DNA of 64,000 nucleotides from Symsagittifera roscoffensis (GCF_963678635.1 NC_087063.1:48373220-48437219); one strand, 5' to 3'; counted from the first letter of the stretch, positions 22,825 to 35,490 are shown. Notes: generated from the sequence alone by a model not told the origin. Made by a program: numbers and translations.

Positions 22825-24998
22825 AAAGTTTTCAAAATCAAAAATAGTTACGAGTGGTGTACATCAAGGCAAAACTCTGGGACTATCATTTTTCTTGGTG
22901 CTCGGTAATGATGGTCCAAATCGCTGCAAAAGTGTGCGATGGCCTAAATGTGCGATGGCACAGTTTTGAAAACGCTCTTGACAGTATAATTGATGTGACA
23001 TTCGACCAGACTGGACGAAAATGCAGATTCGGCAATTTCGAATTATTAGCAGCTAACCTTCCTAATTAGCAGTTTTGAAGGATTAACAGTGTTATTGGAA
23101 CGATTAGTCAAACTGTGAAGGCTAGAATATCCTGGTATTTCAAATTTTTGAAATTTCGAAGGTTGACGTCATATTTCTGAGAAACGTCAAAAACGGCCAT
23201 TTTGGCAGAAATCCAGAATTAAGTCACAACAACAATAAATGCGACGGCGATAACAACGATAATCACAATAAAAACAACAACGAGGATTGAACGAACAGCA
23301 GAGTTAACAGAGACCGCTCCGAGTTGCAACGATTGTGTCGCTACAATAGTTGCAAGGCCATTCACAACAACGGTGAAGGGTAGAAAACAGCCTTCCGGAG
23401 AGGAGATAAGTGTATTTCCCCGGATTCAGGACTCCGGAGGGGTCTCGGGACTTAAACTAAAATCATTATATATAAACTTTTAGCTTCCCGATTATGTCCT
23501 GAATTGAATTTATTCAACATCTGAATTCATTTTCCGACGATGAATAGCTAGGAGTTAGGGGGAAGGTTGATCCATCTTCGATGGAGATGATGATTATTAT
23601 CTACTGAACAAAAACAATAATAATATAATAAGTAATAGAAGCCCTGTTTTTAGGAATGACCTCGTGGTCTGGGGATACTGAGACCCGCCATGAGCTCACT
23701 AATTTTGCATGTAAACAAGTTAATTTAAGTGTTTTGACGAAGCCGAAAGCAGTAACGTTTTTTGTCGACCCGATGTTAGAAAGACCACCGAAAGTACTGG
23801 CTTGGTAGAGTCGGTGAAAAGCATGTAAAGCTCTGTTTAGACGTTAGGCAGTCGTCTTAGGACTTAGTTTTATTTTCCGTCGATATGTATCTTCCGGGCG
23901 AATGTTACATACATGTTTTTATGGCGCTCTTGGGTGTTATTCTTTTTTAAGATCATGACCGGCAGAACCGTTAACGAGCACTACGCGCCGAGCGGATGCT
24001 CACAATAACGCCCTTAATAGGCCCTAACCGCCGGGGCGGAAGGGTAGTTCGGAACGCGGAAGCCTTCCGGATTCCCGTGAATAGCTTTTTAACCTAGTTA
24101 AGACCGAAAATTCAAGAACCAAGAAAAGGCGGGGGATTCACGGTCCCGTCATTTCCTGAGTGGTTTGTGACCAAAAACACGTAAAGATATATAAGAAACC
24201 AAACAAAAAGTAGTATAGTACCCAAGAAAAACCAAAAACAGTTAAAAAAGTATAAAATCATCCCCCCCCCCCAGACAAGATGTGATCCGACCCTCCCGTT
24301 TGTTGTTGATAGATATATTGTTGTTAGAGGCTTTTATATCAATCAGGATCGTTACGATCGTTTTCGTTTAAGCACGTTAATGCTAATTTGAGCTCTTTCC
24401 GAAAGGGTCTGCTGATTTGCGCTCAATCCGGAGGGGTCTCGGGATTAGTGAAGAAGAATGCTCCGGCAAGCAGTACAAGGAGTGACAAGAGGGGGCTCAG
24501 CGACAACAACAGTCGACTGTTGGGTATCGTTAACAAGTTTTGTATCCCTTTTGGTATAAAAAATAAGATAGTAATCTGTTTGGGGCTCGACAGTGCTGCA
24601 AAGTAGTGACCCTTCACCGAATTGCGAATTTCCGAGTTAAGCACCTTATTTCGGATATTGAACAAACAAGAGGGGTATGGTATTACTAGAATTGTTACTT
24701 ATATACCCTATATTAATACTCTTATATCGTTTTTCAGTGAAAAACACAATAAGCGGACCGGTTTTTAGGGTCAAAATAGCGATATTTTGATCCCCCCACA
24801 AATCACGATTTTTGAGATATCGATATTTTTTGAAACGGGAAAAAGCGCTAAATTAGTGTGTTACATCGTAAGTGCATTAGTATAATAGATAGAACCGTTT
24901 GAGTTTAGTTCAGTAGTGGTTGGAACTTTTTTGGTACCAAAAACCGAATTTTCGTGATTTTTGAATAAACGAAACGCTATAAAATAGGAAAATCTTTT
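22825..24998 (+). repeat. 2.17-kb tandem duplication, second unit
   Basis: A nearly perfect copy of 20650-22822 (offset 2175, then 2176 after the C-run). It includes 171 bases of LINE RT and a second LTR start at 22996. The junction shows short AAAGTTTTCAAAA / TTTTCAAAAG homology. Beyond 24998 the LTR continues once (GATATTTTTGAGTTAGG). Confidence 0.95.
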
Positions 24999-25837
24999 GA
25001 TATTTTTGAGTTAGGACAGTGAAAAAAGTTGTTCGAACACCGTCCACTGGTGAGTCGACAAATTCTAATATCCGTTTGCCGATAACCTTCCGGGTTAAAG
25101 AGAAATCGAACTTAAAGGGTTTGATTTAGTGGATTCATCAATCCGGAAGGTTCCAAATAGCGTTGTTTTTGGCAAATTTTTTTCAGCTGGATAGTTTTAG
25201 ACCGGGTTTTTTTTTCCATTGAACTAGAAGAGTATAGGCCTTTTGAGCTCGGGTCAAAAATCTTTAGGTCGTCGAAAAGAACAGAATTGCGAAAAAAGTT
25301 AGGCGGAGCCTATAAGAGAGAAAATTTTTTGACTTCAGAAAAAAGACGTTTTGGTTAATAACTTTGGAACGACTTGGCAGATCCAGTTGATCTTGGTACC
25401 ATTAGATCAGAAATTAGCTGAGCTTACTAATAGAAACATCAATTATTCAAAAAAAGCGTGAAAATTTTTTTAGGAATGTTTTTAGCAAATTCACCAATTC
25501 GGGAAGGTAGACCCTTCACGTTTTATAAAAAAAAATTTTGGAAAGCCCTTACACCCCTACCAAAGGGTAGAAACGGTCCAATAAGGCAATTTTACGCTGT
25601 TCTAGACGAAAAGGGAAGGCTAAAGGTACAAGAAAACCTTAGTCGAGCCGAACTAGGCTAGTTATAAGACCCTTCACACTTAAGGTGAATAGTCAATTAA
25701 GAGGCTTGGCTTCAGTCCGGAAGGGCCTTGGGACAGAAAATACACCCTTCCTAGTTAGTCTCTACAGCATAAAAGCATCGGAGAACGTATCCGGAAGGGT
25801 ATAGGGTGAAAAATATAAAAAGTCCCGGAAAAGCTAT

Positions 25838-26108
25838 TTTTGCCAATCCGGAGGAGTCCGAATTTTGTTAATCCGGAGAGGTCCTGTTTTCGCCAATCCG
25901 GAGGGGTCATAATTTGCCCATCAGGAGGGGTCCTGTTTTTGCCAATCCGGAGGGGTTTTATTTTGCCAATCCGCAGGGGTCCTGTTTTTGCCAATCCGAT
26001 GGGGTCCTGTTTTTACCAATCCGGAGGGGTCCGATTTTTGTCAATCCGGAGGGGTCCCAATTTTGCCAATCCGGAGGGGTCCGGTTTTTGTCAATCCGAA
26101 GGGGTATT
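25838..26108 (+). repeat. Array of TCCGGAGGGGTC units in the LTR (copy A)
   Basis: Eleven consecutive imperfect units of 23-26 bases: CCAATCCGGAGGGGTC followed by a T/G-rich spacer such as CTGTTTTTG. It lies in the 3' third of the LTR, roughly 750 bases before gag. Frames across it encode repeated PIRRGP- or NPEGS-like peptides only because of the repeat. The same core also occurs singly across the LTR. Confidence 0.9.
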
Positions 26109-26868
26109 AATTTGTCAAAACTTAAGAAGACAACATAATAGAAAGTAGTTAAGGATATCAGGTTATTAAGAGATTGGCTGGGAACCAGTGACTGCACTGG
26201 TAACTTGCCTTTTGTAAAAAACCGAATCAAAACAAAACAGGTTTAAACTCGGACATTCGCGACACTAAGTCTAGATTGATCAAGAGTGTGTAACTCATTA
26301 GTGTGGACTCAAATCAAAAATGTTTTTCAGAAAAGTGACTGCCCTGAGGATTTTAGTAGGTCTAGCTTGGGCAGTCCGAAGGCAGATAGGTAACACAGGA
26401 CTGGGTGGGTGCAATAGACGCCCACTTGAGAAAATTACTGCCTTCAAGTTTTGTCTGTTCCGTGCAGCACCAAGCAGGACAAGTTCTTTCTTTATGTACA
26501 AGTTCGACTATTGTACTGTGACTGACTAAAAGTACAAAACACAAACGTTTTTATAGAAAAAATTCAAATTTATTTTGTCAATTTTGGTTTTAAATCAATT
26601 GTATTTGTGCTTGATTGGGTAGTGAATACACTATCTTTTAAATAGACTGATATCATTATACTGTGCTAGCTTCACATCTTACAACTAATAATCGAGTATT
26701 GGGAATAAATCGTATACACGCTGTACCGTGATAACATACAAGGATTCGTAGTCACTATTTAATAGAAACTATTGGAATTTTTTGTGTTGTGTTATTATTA
26801 TCAGTAGTCAAATCAAAAGGACAATAGCAATTGAATTGAGTATGTAGGCAGTAAGAACTGGTAAATTG
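26109..26868 (+). promoter_or_regulatory. LTR 3' portion and leader of copy A
   Basis: Non-coding. It matches 50037-50813 almost throughout (for example GCAGTCC.AAGGCAGATAGGTAACACA, GTGCTTGATTGGGTAGTGA, GGATTCGT.GTCACTATTT). It should contain the LTR end, primer-binding site and packaging signal, but I could not assign any of them with confidence. Copy C lacks most of it. Confidence 0.45.
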
Positions 26869-29800
26869 ATTTTAAGTCTAGACAAGTCAAGGATACCTAA
26901 GCTAGGTGATAGCTCCAGGAAATTCATACCTCAGAAACAGAGAAGAGCAATGACCGACCCTTTTGTGGAAAGGATCACACGAACCCGGACCGACAAAGGG
27001 GAGACGGTTTCAGGCAGACTGGTTGAGACCAGGATTCAAAAGTCCTCAGAAGAGCGAAAAGCGATGCTAGAAGGGGAGGACCATCCGGACCAGGCCATGG
27101 ATGAGAACCAGGAAAAACAAGGACCGGAGGGGAGAGGAAACAGAAGGCTGGCGAGTGAATCTACCCCGGTAGAGCAAAGCCAAGACTTTGCCACTTCCAC
27201 CGGAACACTGGACCGAGAGGAGATGTCGGAACTGTCCGAAATCTCTACTGAAATTGTGGCAACTAGATGATCTCCCACAGACAACACCATGATGGCAGGC
27301 GTGACGGAGAAAAGGGCAACGTCCTCATCGTTTTCAGAAAGAGTGAAGAACACTCTTGGAAACATCTTTCCATTAACCATGGGAGTGGGTACAGGCGATG
27401 AAGGTGAATCCCAGGAAGAAGAAGAGGATGATGAAGAGCAGGCTGACTTTGGATCTCAAGTCAGCCTAAATAGTTCGACTCAGGAGAATGAAGCATACAT
27501 TGACAGAGGGACTGGTACCATGGACCAATTTGGGGTAGTGAGAACAATGAGCAAAACCACAAACACATCAGGCCAGTCAAGAGACTTTGTAAGTATGACG
27601 AATTCGGAATTGCGAACTGGGGAGAATAGAAACACAGGGCTAAGCAACGCACAGGCGGACCCAGAGGTGGATGATTAAAAGACGTCGAGGCAGAGAATCA
27701 AAGCCCGAATCTCGAATAGCACCAAGCTACCTGGGATCGACAGGTAACACCGTCACTTGTGACGCCACTAGTGGATAACGGAGCATCAACTGAAGAAGCC
27801 TTGAACAACATAGTGGGCAGCATAGGAGAACAAATTGAACAGATGTCCATAAGAATGAGTGAACTATAGAGAGCAGTTCACGTTGAAAGAGAAAGTCTGC
27901 GGGAAGAATTAAACCGCAATAGACAAAAACTTGGTAGAAGCGAAAAACACTTGAAGGAAAGAACGGATGAACACATAGCGAAGAACTTGTCGCGAATGAC
28001 AAGAGAAGCGGAACAAAGGGAGTTACGGTTAAGGGACGACATGGAGAAGTTAAGAATTCAGCAAGAGCAGTCTCTTGGGACTCTTGACACAACGATAGAT
28101 GCGATGATGGAGAGGCGATTATGGATAGGTTGGACGGGCTACTAGGCAGCAAGAGTGAAACAAGAGAATGGGAACCGAACTCGGGAGGTCCCAGCAGGGA
28201 GCCGAGGGTGAACTTCAATGACCAACAGAATAGGAGAAGGAAATATGGATCCACTAGAGGTAGGGGCAGTTTGGCAGGCTATACCACATGGGATAATAGA
28301 GCATGGGGCCCAAACTTCAGAAGGAGTTCAACAGTGGCAATAGACAGACTTCAAACGAGCGACCGACGCAAGGCGAGGTGATTCCAGGGACAGGAAACAT
28401 GCAAGCCCAGGGATGATTCATGCGAGCCAAGGAAGAAACAATCCCGGCGATTCGGATAGTAGGGATGTACCAAATACAGAACCCTCATCAGGGGGCGATG
28501 ATACTCAGGCGGGGCATTCAAGAGATGCTACAGCAATGGCCACAGCCTTTGAACCTCTAAACAGGTCCTTGGAGACATTCCTTACGAGGTTATCTAGAAC
28601 CAATGAACGTAGTGAAAAGTCCAGAAGAGTCTTTAAGAAACCAAGATGCTACAAAGACGAATCTGATGGCTGCATTGATACCCGGATAGAGGTGATGAAA
28701 CTGCATTTTGAGGAAGAAGACCTGTCAGAAAGACAAGAGTGCAGTGCGCTCACCAGTAACTTGGAAGGGACAGCGCTAAACGGTGTGATGGCCAAAAAGC
28801 AAAACCAACGGGACACAGCCAAGAAAATCTTTGAAATCTTGTTAAATCGTTTTGGATCAGAGGTGCAGGGGCACCAGGCAATGACGCGCTTCGAGAAACG
28901 GAGGCAACGAGAAGATGAGACGATGGACAAGTAATTAAACGATTTGGAGATACTAAGAAGGCGCAGCCAACCGGACGAGTCGAACAGGAGGATGAACCTG
29001 GCAGTAGCCTCAAAATTCGATGGTGTGAGGAATGACGAACTTCGAACAAAGTTAGCAACACATTACACACCACTATCAACCAACGCGCCAACACCAGAGG
29101 TAAAAGTCAAAAGAATATCTTTTACTGAAACCTCCATCGAGATCTGGATATTACAAGAACAGTTATGGCAATTTTAACAACGGACCAGCAAATCAAGGGA
29201 ACAACTGGTATAAACCGAGGAACGATATGGACAAGAGGCGCTCTTGTGCAAATTGCAGTTCGACTGACCACCATGTGTCAGCATGCCCAAATTCTAAACA
29301 GGGCTTGAAAGCAATAGGCTTTAGCCTCGAGGATGAAGATGCGTCAGAAGCCGATCATGAAGATTTCATGAGAGGAGCGATTGCAAAATTCCGCCCGAGG
29401 CGTTTCTTTTGCAACTTGGAAGGTCATTAATCGGATTGTCCGCAATTATGGGATGCTGTAGCAGACATCAAGCATCCAAGGCATGAGGAAGCTTTATCGG
29501 GTGTGAAAGCCAGCAAAGCTCGCCTATTGAGTGAGGCGGAGGCGCGCAGAAAAGAAAAACCGCAAGACCTGGCAACGAAGAAAATGCAAGCGGTAACAGA
29601 GGAGACATGTGAACCGGAACCATTGACTGCGGCGGACGAATTCAAGATTATAGGGCAGCCGCGAGGGATGCTCTAAGTAGAGTGCAGCAGGAATTGGTAT
29701 CGAAAGAGATCGAGCATAAAGTGGAGCTCGAACTGGAAAATGAGAAACTACAGGAGAAGCTGAATAACTTCGAGGCAACAGAGGTCGAAGAAACAAAAAC
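26869..29800 (+). pseudogene. gag of copy A, with lost start codon and several stops
   Basis: The position of the gag ATG in copies B and C reads TTTTAAG here, so the normal start is gone. Segments: basic N-terminus (SLDKSRIPK); acidic region with DEEEQ-type tracts (27289-27678); coiled coil (27830-28130); RG-rich patch (STRGRGSLAGYTT); capsid-like domain (28413-29100) with a stop at about 28932 inside DKFLDDLEML; knuckle 1 CANCSSTDHHVSAC (29245-29286); knuckle 2 CNLEGH followed by a stop (about 29428); then a Glu-rich helix (29682-29800). There are at least six breaks. Gag would form the particle shell. Confidence 0.8.
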
Positions 29801-31500
29801 ACCAAGTAGTTTGAGCATGAAACTTAATGTTATCTCCGGGCAGAGGTTCGGTATGGTGCCACAAGGAAGCAAAATACAGTCAATAATCTCGGTAGCGGGA
29901 CACCAGGTAATCAGAAATCTGAGTGAACCATCAGATTCACTTTGATGCTTTTGGACACATATGCAGATTATCTGAGGCAGGTGGAGCCACGCACTGAGTC
30001 AAGAGCTGTTCGAGCACTACTAACAACAGGTGGCCCTCGCATGAAGAAGCTTCACGGGCGCTACATAGAAGTCTATGGACCACATCAAGTGATGGTGAAC
30101 GTGGACGGAATTAGCATCTACACTAGGACATATGTGACAACAGACAGTGACCAGATAGGGCAGATCTATTTGGGTGAGGAGGAGCTCAAAGTCCGCAGGA
30201 TAGGCCATGACGCCATGATGGAGCAAGACGCAGTACACATTGGATACGAAGCAGATGTGACCGAACATCTGCTCGACACCAACGGTAAGAAAATCGGAGT
30301 CACAGGGCTTCTCGACACAGGAGCGGTAGTGCGTGTGATGCCGATAAAGACTTGGGAAAGAATGGGCTTCACTAGGGAAGACCTAATTCCGACGAATCTC
30401 CGACTGGCTGCAGCTAATTTACGTAGCCGGAAGAACACCAATAACGGTCCTCAACATGGGAGGACGGGATCTTTGGATGAGCTTCCTGGTGGTAGAGAAT
30501 TTGGACTACGCCGACCAATTCATCTTGGGCAAAGATTTTGTCAGGATTTTTGACGTAATGATTGACTTGAACAACGGTCTAATAAACAATAGGAACCCGG
30601 ATCGAAAGTATGTTAAGAAACCAATTAATAGAATAATAACAGACAAAAACAAGGTACCAATTTTTTTAGACAGAAAAGTAAAACTACAGCCGGGACAAGC
30701 AGTAGTAGCAATTTTTAGAATAGAAATTTAAATTCGTCAAGTGATAGTAAACAGGTTTGTTTGGTACCGAATCCAAATAGTCAAAGTTCATTGAATTTAG
30801 GCCGGAGCTTCAGCTGAGTCAAGAGAATCGGAGTCACAGGGAAAATCGGAGAGACAGGGCTTCTGGACACAGGTTTGGTAGTGCGTGTGATGCCGATAAA
30901 GACTTGGGAAAGAATGGGCTTCACTAGGGAAGATCTAATTCCGACGAATCTCCGACTAGCTGCAGCTAATCGAGGAGCAATTTAAGTAGCCGGAAGAACA
31001 CCAAGAACGGTCCTCCACATGGGAGGACGGGATCTTTGGATGAGCTTCCTGGTGGTAGAGAATTTGGACGACGCCTACCAATTCATCTTGGGCAGAGATT
31101 TTGTCAGGAATTTTGTCGTGATGATTGACTTGAACAACGGTCTAATAAGGATTAGGAACCCGGATCGGAAGTATGTTAAGAAACCAATTAATAGAATAAT
31201 AACAGACGAAAACAAGGTACCAATTTTTTTAGACAGCAAAGTAAAACTACACCCGGGACAAGCAGTAGTAGCAATTTTTAGAATAAGAAATTTAAATTCG
31301 TTAAGTGATAGTAAACAGGTTTGTTTGGTACCGAATCCAAATAGTCAAAGTTCAGTGATTTTAGGCCGGAGCTTCTCGGTAACTCGAAACGGACTGTGTG
31401 TCAGTGTGTTATTGAACACACTGGACACCACAGTTTCAATCCAGCGTGGAAAGAAAATTGGTTACGCTTTGCCGATGAGTACCGACTATAGGAGACACAA
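29801..31500 (+). pseudogene. Protease region of copy A, internally duplicated
   Basis: The pre-protease (MKLNVISGQRFGMVPQGS; YADYLRQVEPRTE) leads to the active-site motif GLLDTGAVVRVMPIKTW at about 30306. A segment of about 525-550 bases (30291-30815) is then repeated (30830-31377), giving a second, altered active-site copy (GLLDTGLVVRVMP) and a second ILGRDFVRNF block. The first repeat lacks 11 bases present in the second, which shifts its frame. Downstream, 31019-31507 is one open frame through the C-terminal protease/linker (RGKKIGYALPM). Aspartic protease would process gag-pol. Confidence 0.8.
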
Positions 31501-33160
31501 AACTTGAAGAAAGATAGTGTGAAAGACTCTTCTTATCATGCCAATAAAGATAAAATTTTAAAAAGGATTAATGAAATAAAATCTATTCATAAACTGTTTT
31601 CAATGAAGTCCGAAACGGACGACGGCTTATCGAGCTGCTCGAATTTTCCGGAACGTCGCTCGTTATATGAACTAGAGTCTGACAAACCGGTTTTGCCAGA
31701 GATAGAACACTTAAATGGAAAAATAGGCGAGGGAGATTTCGAAATAATGCGGGAGGTTTTCAATCGGAACGCGGATGTATTTTCAAAACATAAGGCGGAT
31801 ATCGGTTGCTGTAACTTCGTCGAACACGAAATCGAACTTGAGGAAGGCGCCGTTCCCCCTAAGGAAGGCACAAGACGAATAACGCCACATAAATCGGAAG
31901 CGTGCCGAGCGGAAATAGAAATGTTGCTCGAATACGACATGATAGAACCCTCGAAATTGCCATGGGCTTGCGGGGTAGTAATGGCGAAAAAGAAAGTGGA
32001 CAGCTTCGATTTTGTTGCGACTTTCGCTACTTGAACGAAGTAACGATAAAAGATGCGTACGCGATACCGCGAATAGACGAGAGCCTCTCTAAACTTGGTG
32101 ATGCCAAGTTCTTCACCACATTGGACTTGGGTTCTGCCTTCTGGCAGGTCCCTCTGCGGAAGAAGGATAGAGAAAAGACCGGATTCGCGTGTGAATTGGG
32201 GCTGTACCAGTGGAACAGGATGCCCTTCGGCTTGTGCAACGCAACGGCTACTTTCAAAGACTGATGGCTCAGGCTTTGACCAGAGTGACAAAGAAGTACG
32301 GGAATCTTGTGATGTGTTAGGTGGATGACGTATTCATAGCAACACCGACCCTGAGGACCACATTGATCGGCTCGATGAGGTCTTTGGATAAATGAAAAGA
32401 GCAGGCTTGAAATGCAAACCATCGAAGTGTGAAATCCTTAGGGATTCGATCAAGTACCTTGGAAGAATGGTGGACAGGCATGGTGTAAGGCCGGACCGGG
32501 AAGCAGTAGAAGCTGTGTTGACATTGAAGGCTCCCAGAACGGACACACAGCTCATGAGCTTCCTAGGGTTTGCCAGCTATTACCGTGAATTCATAAAAGG
32601 ATATGCGGACAAGGTGTATCCGACGCAGAAGCTGATGCGTAACAAAGGAAAGAAGTTCGAATGGAATGAACAAGCTCAAACAAAGCGGGAACTGTGCGAG
32701 GCGCCAGTGCTAGGCATGCCTACTGAAAAGGGCATGTATGTTTTTGACACAGACGCATCAGTAGTAGCCATCTCGGGAATACTGCATCAGGAGCAAGAAT
32801 GGAATTGGAGAACCGTTCACCGTCCCATAGCATATGGCAGTAAGGTGTTAAGTGACACTGAGATGAAAATTGGTGCACCAAAAGCAGAAATGTTTGCAGT
32901 ATTCATATTTGAGGAAAAGTAACGCGCATACTTGGGGGGGGGGGCGCTCTTTTTCAGTTACGCGTGGACAACAGGGCGTTATCCTGGTTGAAGACATACT
33001 CGATGGATCAGAGTTATATAGGAAGATGAATAGTGAGAGTAGATGGCTACCACATGATAATCGAGCACAGGATGCGTGACAAAAAACACCAGAATGCTGA
33101 CAGCCTCAGCAAGAAAACCGAGTTCTATGAAAGATTGGAACAGAAGCAAGCCAATCAGGT
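31501..33160 (+). pseudogene. Reverse transcriptase / RNase H of copy A, with stop in YVDD
   Basis: The N-terminal RT (31504-32034) has the VEHEIELEEGAVPPKEGTRR region and WACGVVMAKKK. Palm blocks FTTLDLGSAFWQVPL and MPFGLCNATATF are present (31902-32264). The active site should read YVDD but has TAG for the tyrosine (VMC-stop-VDDVFIAT, about 32319). The thumb/connection (LGRMVDRHGVRPD, FLGFASYYREFI) and the RNase H aspartate (FDTDASVVAISGIL) lie in 32392-32922. A G-run near 32935-32945 and frameshifts disrupt the rest of RNase H. RT copies the element RNA to DNA; this copy cannot. Confidence 0.85.
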
Positions 33161-34175
33161 AGAAATAAAGGAAGGGTTCTCGTTTCTGGACAAAGAAACT
33201 TATGAAGCGCTTCCCTTAACGAGATGGTTGGACAAGTCTGGACATCCAATTCCAGGACATCCTGAGTTACCAGTAGAGAAAGCAGCCGAGAGAAAGATGG
33301 ATTATGTTGCTGCGCTCGAACCTGGTCCAGCAGGAACTCTCTCGCATGAGCATTAACAGCCTCTCATTATTGGATAAAACGGTGCAGGTCACGTCGCAAG
33401 TGATGCGGATGCTCGGTGGATTATTAGAGAGAGAAGTGACCAGAGATGACCCCGAGTGGGCAGCAGCAGTGGCATCACTGACAGTCAGTGAGAAGGTGAA
33501 GATCTTGCCGGCCAGACGACAACACGAAGAAAACGAGAAGGATTGTAGGACAATAGTTCAGCAACTAGTATCCTCAAAACCACCCGAGGTTTTAACCAGT
33601 ACTTCTTACAGACGGAAAGAACAGGGGAACGATACGCAAAAGGATAAAACCGTTACCTTTGTGGACCAGGATAAAGAAGGTGAAAAGGTTGAACGAAACC
33701 TGTTGCAAGATTGTTCGTCCGGGGAGACGAACGGTGAGAAGAACCGGCGAGTTCAGGATCAACACCCGGGACAAGGAAGTTTGTCCGGGGAGTCTGATGT
33801 AGATGAAAAAGTTCCTGAGGAGAAACAGGACCTGGAGAATAAAATTTTGTCCGAGTTGTTCAGATGGATGCAAAGAAGGTACAGAACTGACCCAGGAGAT
33901 AGTGCAGACTCCGTCACAGACTCTTCACTCCGTCAAACTCAGGAATTGACACCTACTCAGACAGGAACTCGAGATCGAGATCGGGACTGTCAGAACTAGC
34001 GATCCACACACTACTAGTGGAATCTCGAGCAAGGGATCTGGATAGAGAGGTATACCAGACCCTGACGGTGATCGCTACCTCATACCAGGTGAAAGAGTCT
34101 TTGATAACGCAGCGGATGATCTGGAAACAATAGCGGTATCGAAACGTTCGATGAGTCTGTTGCCACAAAAAGATA
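33161..34175 (+). pseudogene. pol linker of copy A (RNase H to integrase)
   Basis: This contains KEGFSFLDKETYEALPLTRW, then REVTRDDPEWAAAVASL, RDCxTIVQQLVSS-type sequence, and Lys/Glu-rich and LSGE-rich parts. It matches 56593-57677 in copy B. It is open at 33304-33999, then frameshifted. No catalytic motif. It ends at a deletion junction (LLPQKD joined to YLPRVMGAYNST) that removes most of the integrase. Confidence 0.65.
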
Positions 34176-35490
34176 TCTTCCACGGGTGATGGGAGCTTAC
34201 AATAGCACGCAACATTTTACCACCGGAGTTAGTCCACATATGATGCTAACCGGGCACGAGAAGTCTTTGCCCTTGATTTTCTTCTACCCAGAGTACGAGG
34301 GTAAGAAGACGTCACCACAGGTCTATGTAAGGGAAGTAATAAGACGTCAGCAGGAGTTAAACGACTTATGTAGACGAAATAGTCAGCAGGCAAAGGCAAG
34401 GCAGAGGAAAAGATTTGACAAGAAAGCAGCTGGTGCAGAAGCTTATTCGGTAGGGGACTATGTATGGGTATTTCAGAAGGTTATACCAATGAAAGGAACG
34501 AAAAAGCTCCTAAAAAAGTGGAGGGGACCCTTCATGATTACGGAGGTGCACCAGGAGGTACGCTTCTATAGACTGAGTACTGGCCGAGCCACTCATTACG
34601 AAAACATTAGGCCACACAATCCATCGACAGAAAACTGGTGTATACCTGCAGACATGGAAGAGGGAGATTATCTAATGATGGACCCTGTTTGTGAGGTCAA
34701 CGAGAAGGGCACCAGGGAAAAGAACGATGGAAATGAATTCATAGAGGAAGGAAAAAATACACCACTGGACCTGGATCCAAATGAGGTGAATGAAACAGAC
34801 GATGAAACTTTACCCTACGCAGAAGAGGACTGGCAAGACCCTGAACAAAGGGAGGTTCCCAAGAACTTGGAACCGGATCTTCTGTTCACGATACAGACTC
34901 GACAGAACGACAGGACAAGACCCAGAAAAAGATATAATCCTTACAGCGACGATTTTGTAGTGGACAGGATAGACTTAAAGAAGATACTGGAAGACGTAGT
35001 GGGTCTAGAAGAAATAACTGTGTCACAGGACATTGACATAATCGATGATCACGACGAGGAGTGGGTCGATGACCAGTCCAAGCCCGAGGTAGAATTCGAC
35101 GTCGAGCAACAGCAGTCATATGAACAAGATTTGACGATTTTACGTGTCTTGGAATGGCTGAACAAAATGACATCGGACCTAAAGGAGACCAGTTTCACGA
35201 TTCAAGATGTAGATCGAGGAAGCATGAAATACATGAAAACCGAAAGAGATGATCCTTCCTGGGCTGCCCAGGAAGGGAGAATATTCATTCCGGCTTCCAA
35301 CCTCGACTTGATATCCGGTATGCGATCGACGGGGACGTCGATGGATATTTTTGTCCGTGGAGTGGGGGCAGGACTTACCCACACTGAACATTTATTAATA
35401 AAAAAATTTAGAAGAGCAAGAGAGACAGGAGATTTAGAAGCGGAAACAGGCGAGGACCCTAAGAAACCGGACATAGGGAGGGTAGTTTAG
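34176..35490 (+). pseudogene. Integrase C-terminus and acidic linker of copy A (core deleted)
   Basis: An open frame of 434 codons begins just after the catalytic core: MGAYNSTQH, SPHMMLTGHEKSLP, ELNDLCRRNSQQAKARQRKRFDKK, YSVGDYVWVFQKV, and KKWRGPFMITEVHQE (the gypsy integrase C-terminal block). It then continues into a long Asp/Glu-rich linker (LPYAEEDWQDPEQ) and the pre-macrodomain segment (FVRGVGAGLTHTEHL). All three DDE residues and the zinc finger are missing through a deletion of about 1 kb relative to copy B. The frame ends at a TAG (35488) where B has a sense codon. Confidence 0.8.

Larger units (their letters stand above)
20821..26800 (+). repeat. 5' LTR of copy A (about 3.8 kb plus an internal 2.17-kb duplication)
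   Basis: It starts with TGACATTCGACC abutting the LINE. Removing the duplicated unit leaves about 3.8 kb, comparable with 46905-50790. Shared landmarks in order are: the AACAACGGTGAAGGGTAGAA block; TCCGGAGGGGTCTCGGGAC; TATATAAACTTTTAGCTTCCC; GTGGTCTGGGGATACTGAGAC; GGGCGAATGTTACATACATG; the C-run; AGCACGTTAATG; AATTGCGAATTTCCGAG; the TCCGGAGGGG array; and GCACCAAGCAGG. The 3' edge before gag is not resolved. It presumably contains the promoter and poly(A) signals. Confidence 0.75.

Noticed and set aside
25838-26108. CRISPR-like array
   Set aside because: Units are contiguous and degenerate, the 'spacers' are near-identical T-rich strings, there are no cas genes, and the genome is eukaryotic.
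25840-26148. Open frames with repeated PIRRGP / NPEGS peptides (and the mirrored PPDWQ-type frames at 11833-12084)
   Set aside because: They are translations of the 24-bp LTR array in whichever frame lacks stops. They differ between copies and have no other support.
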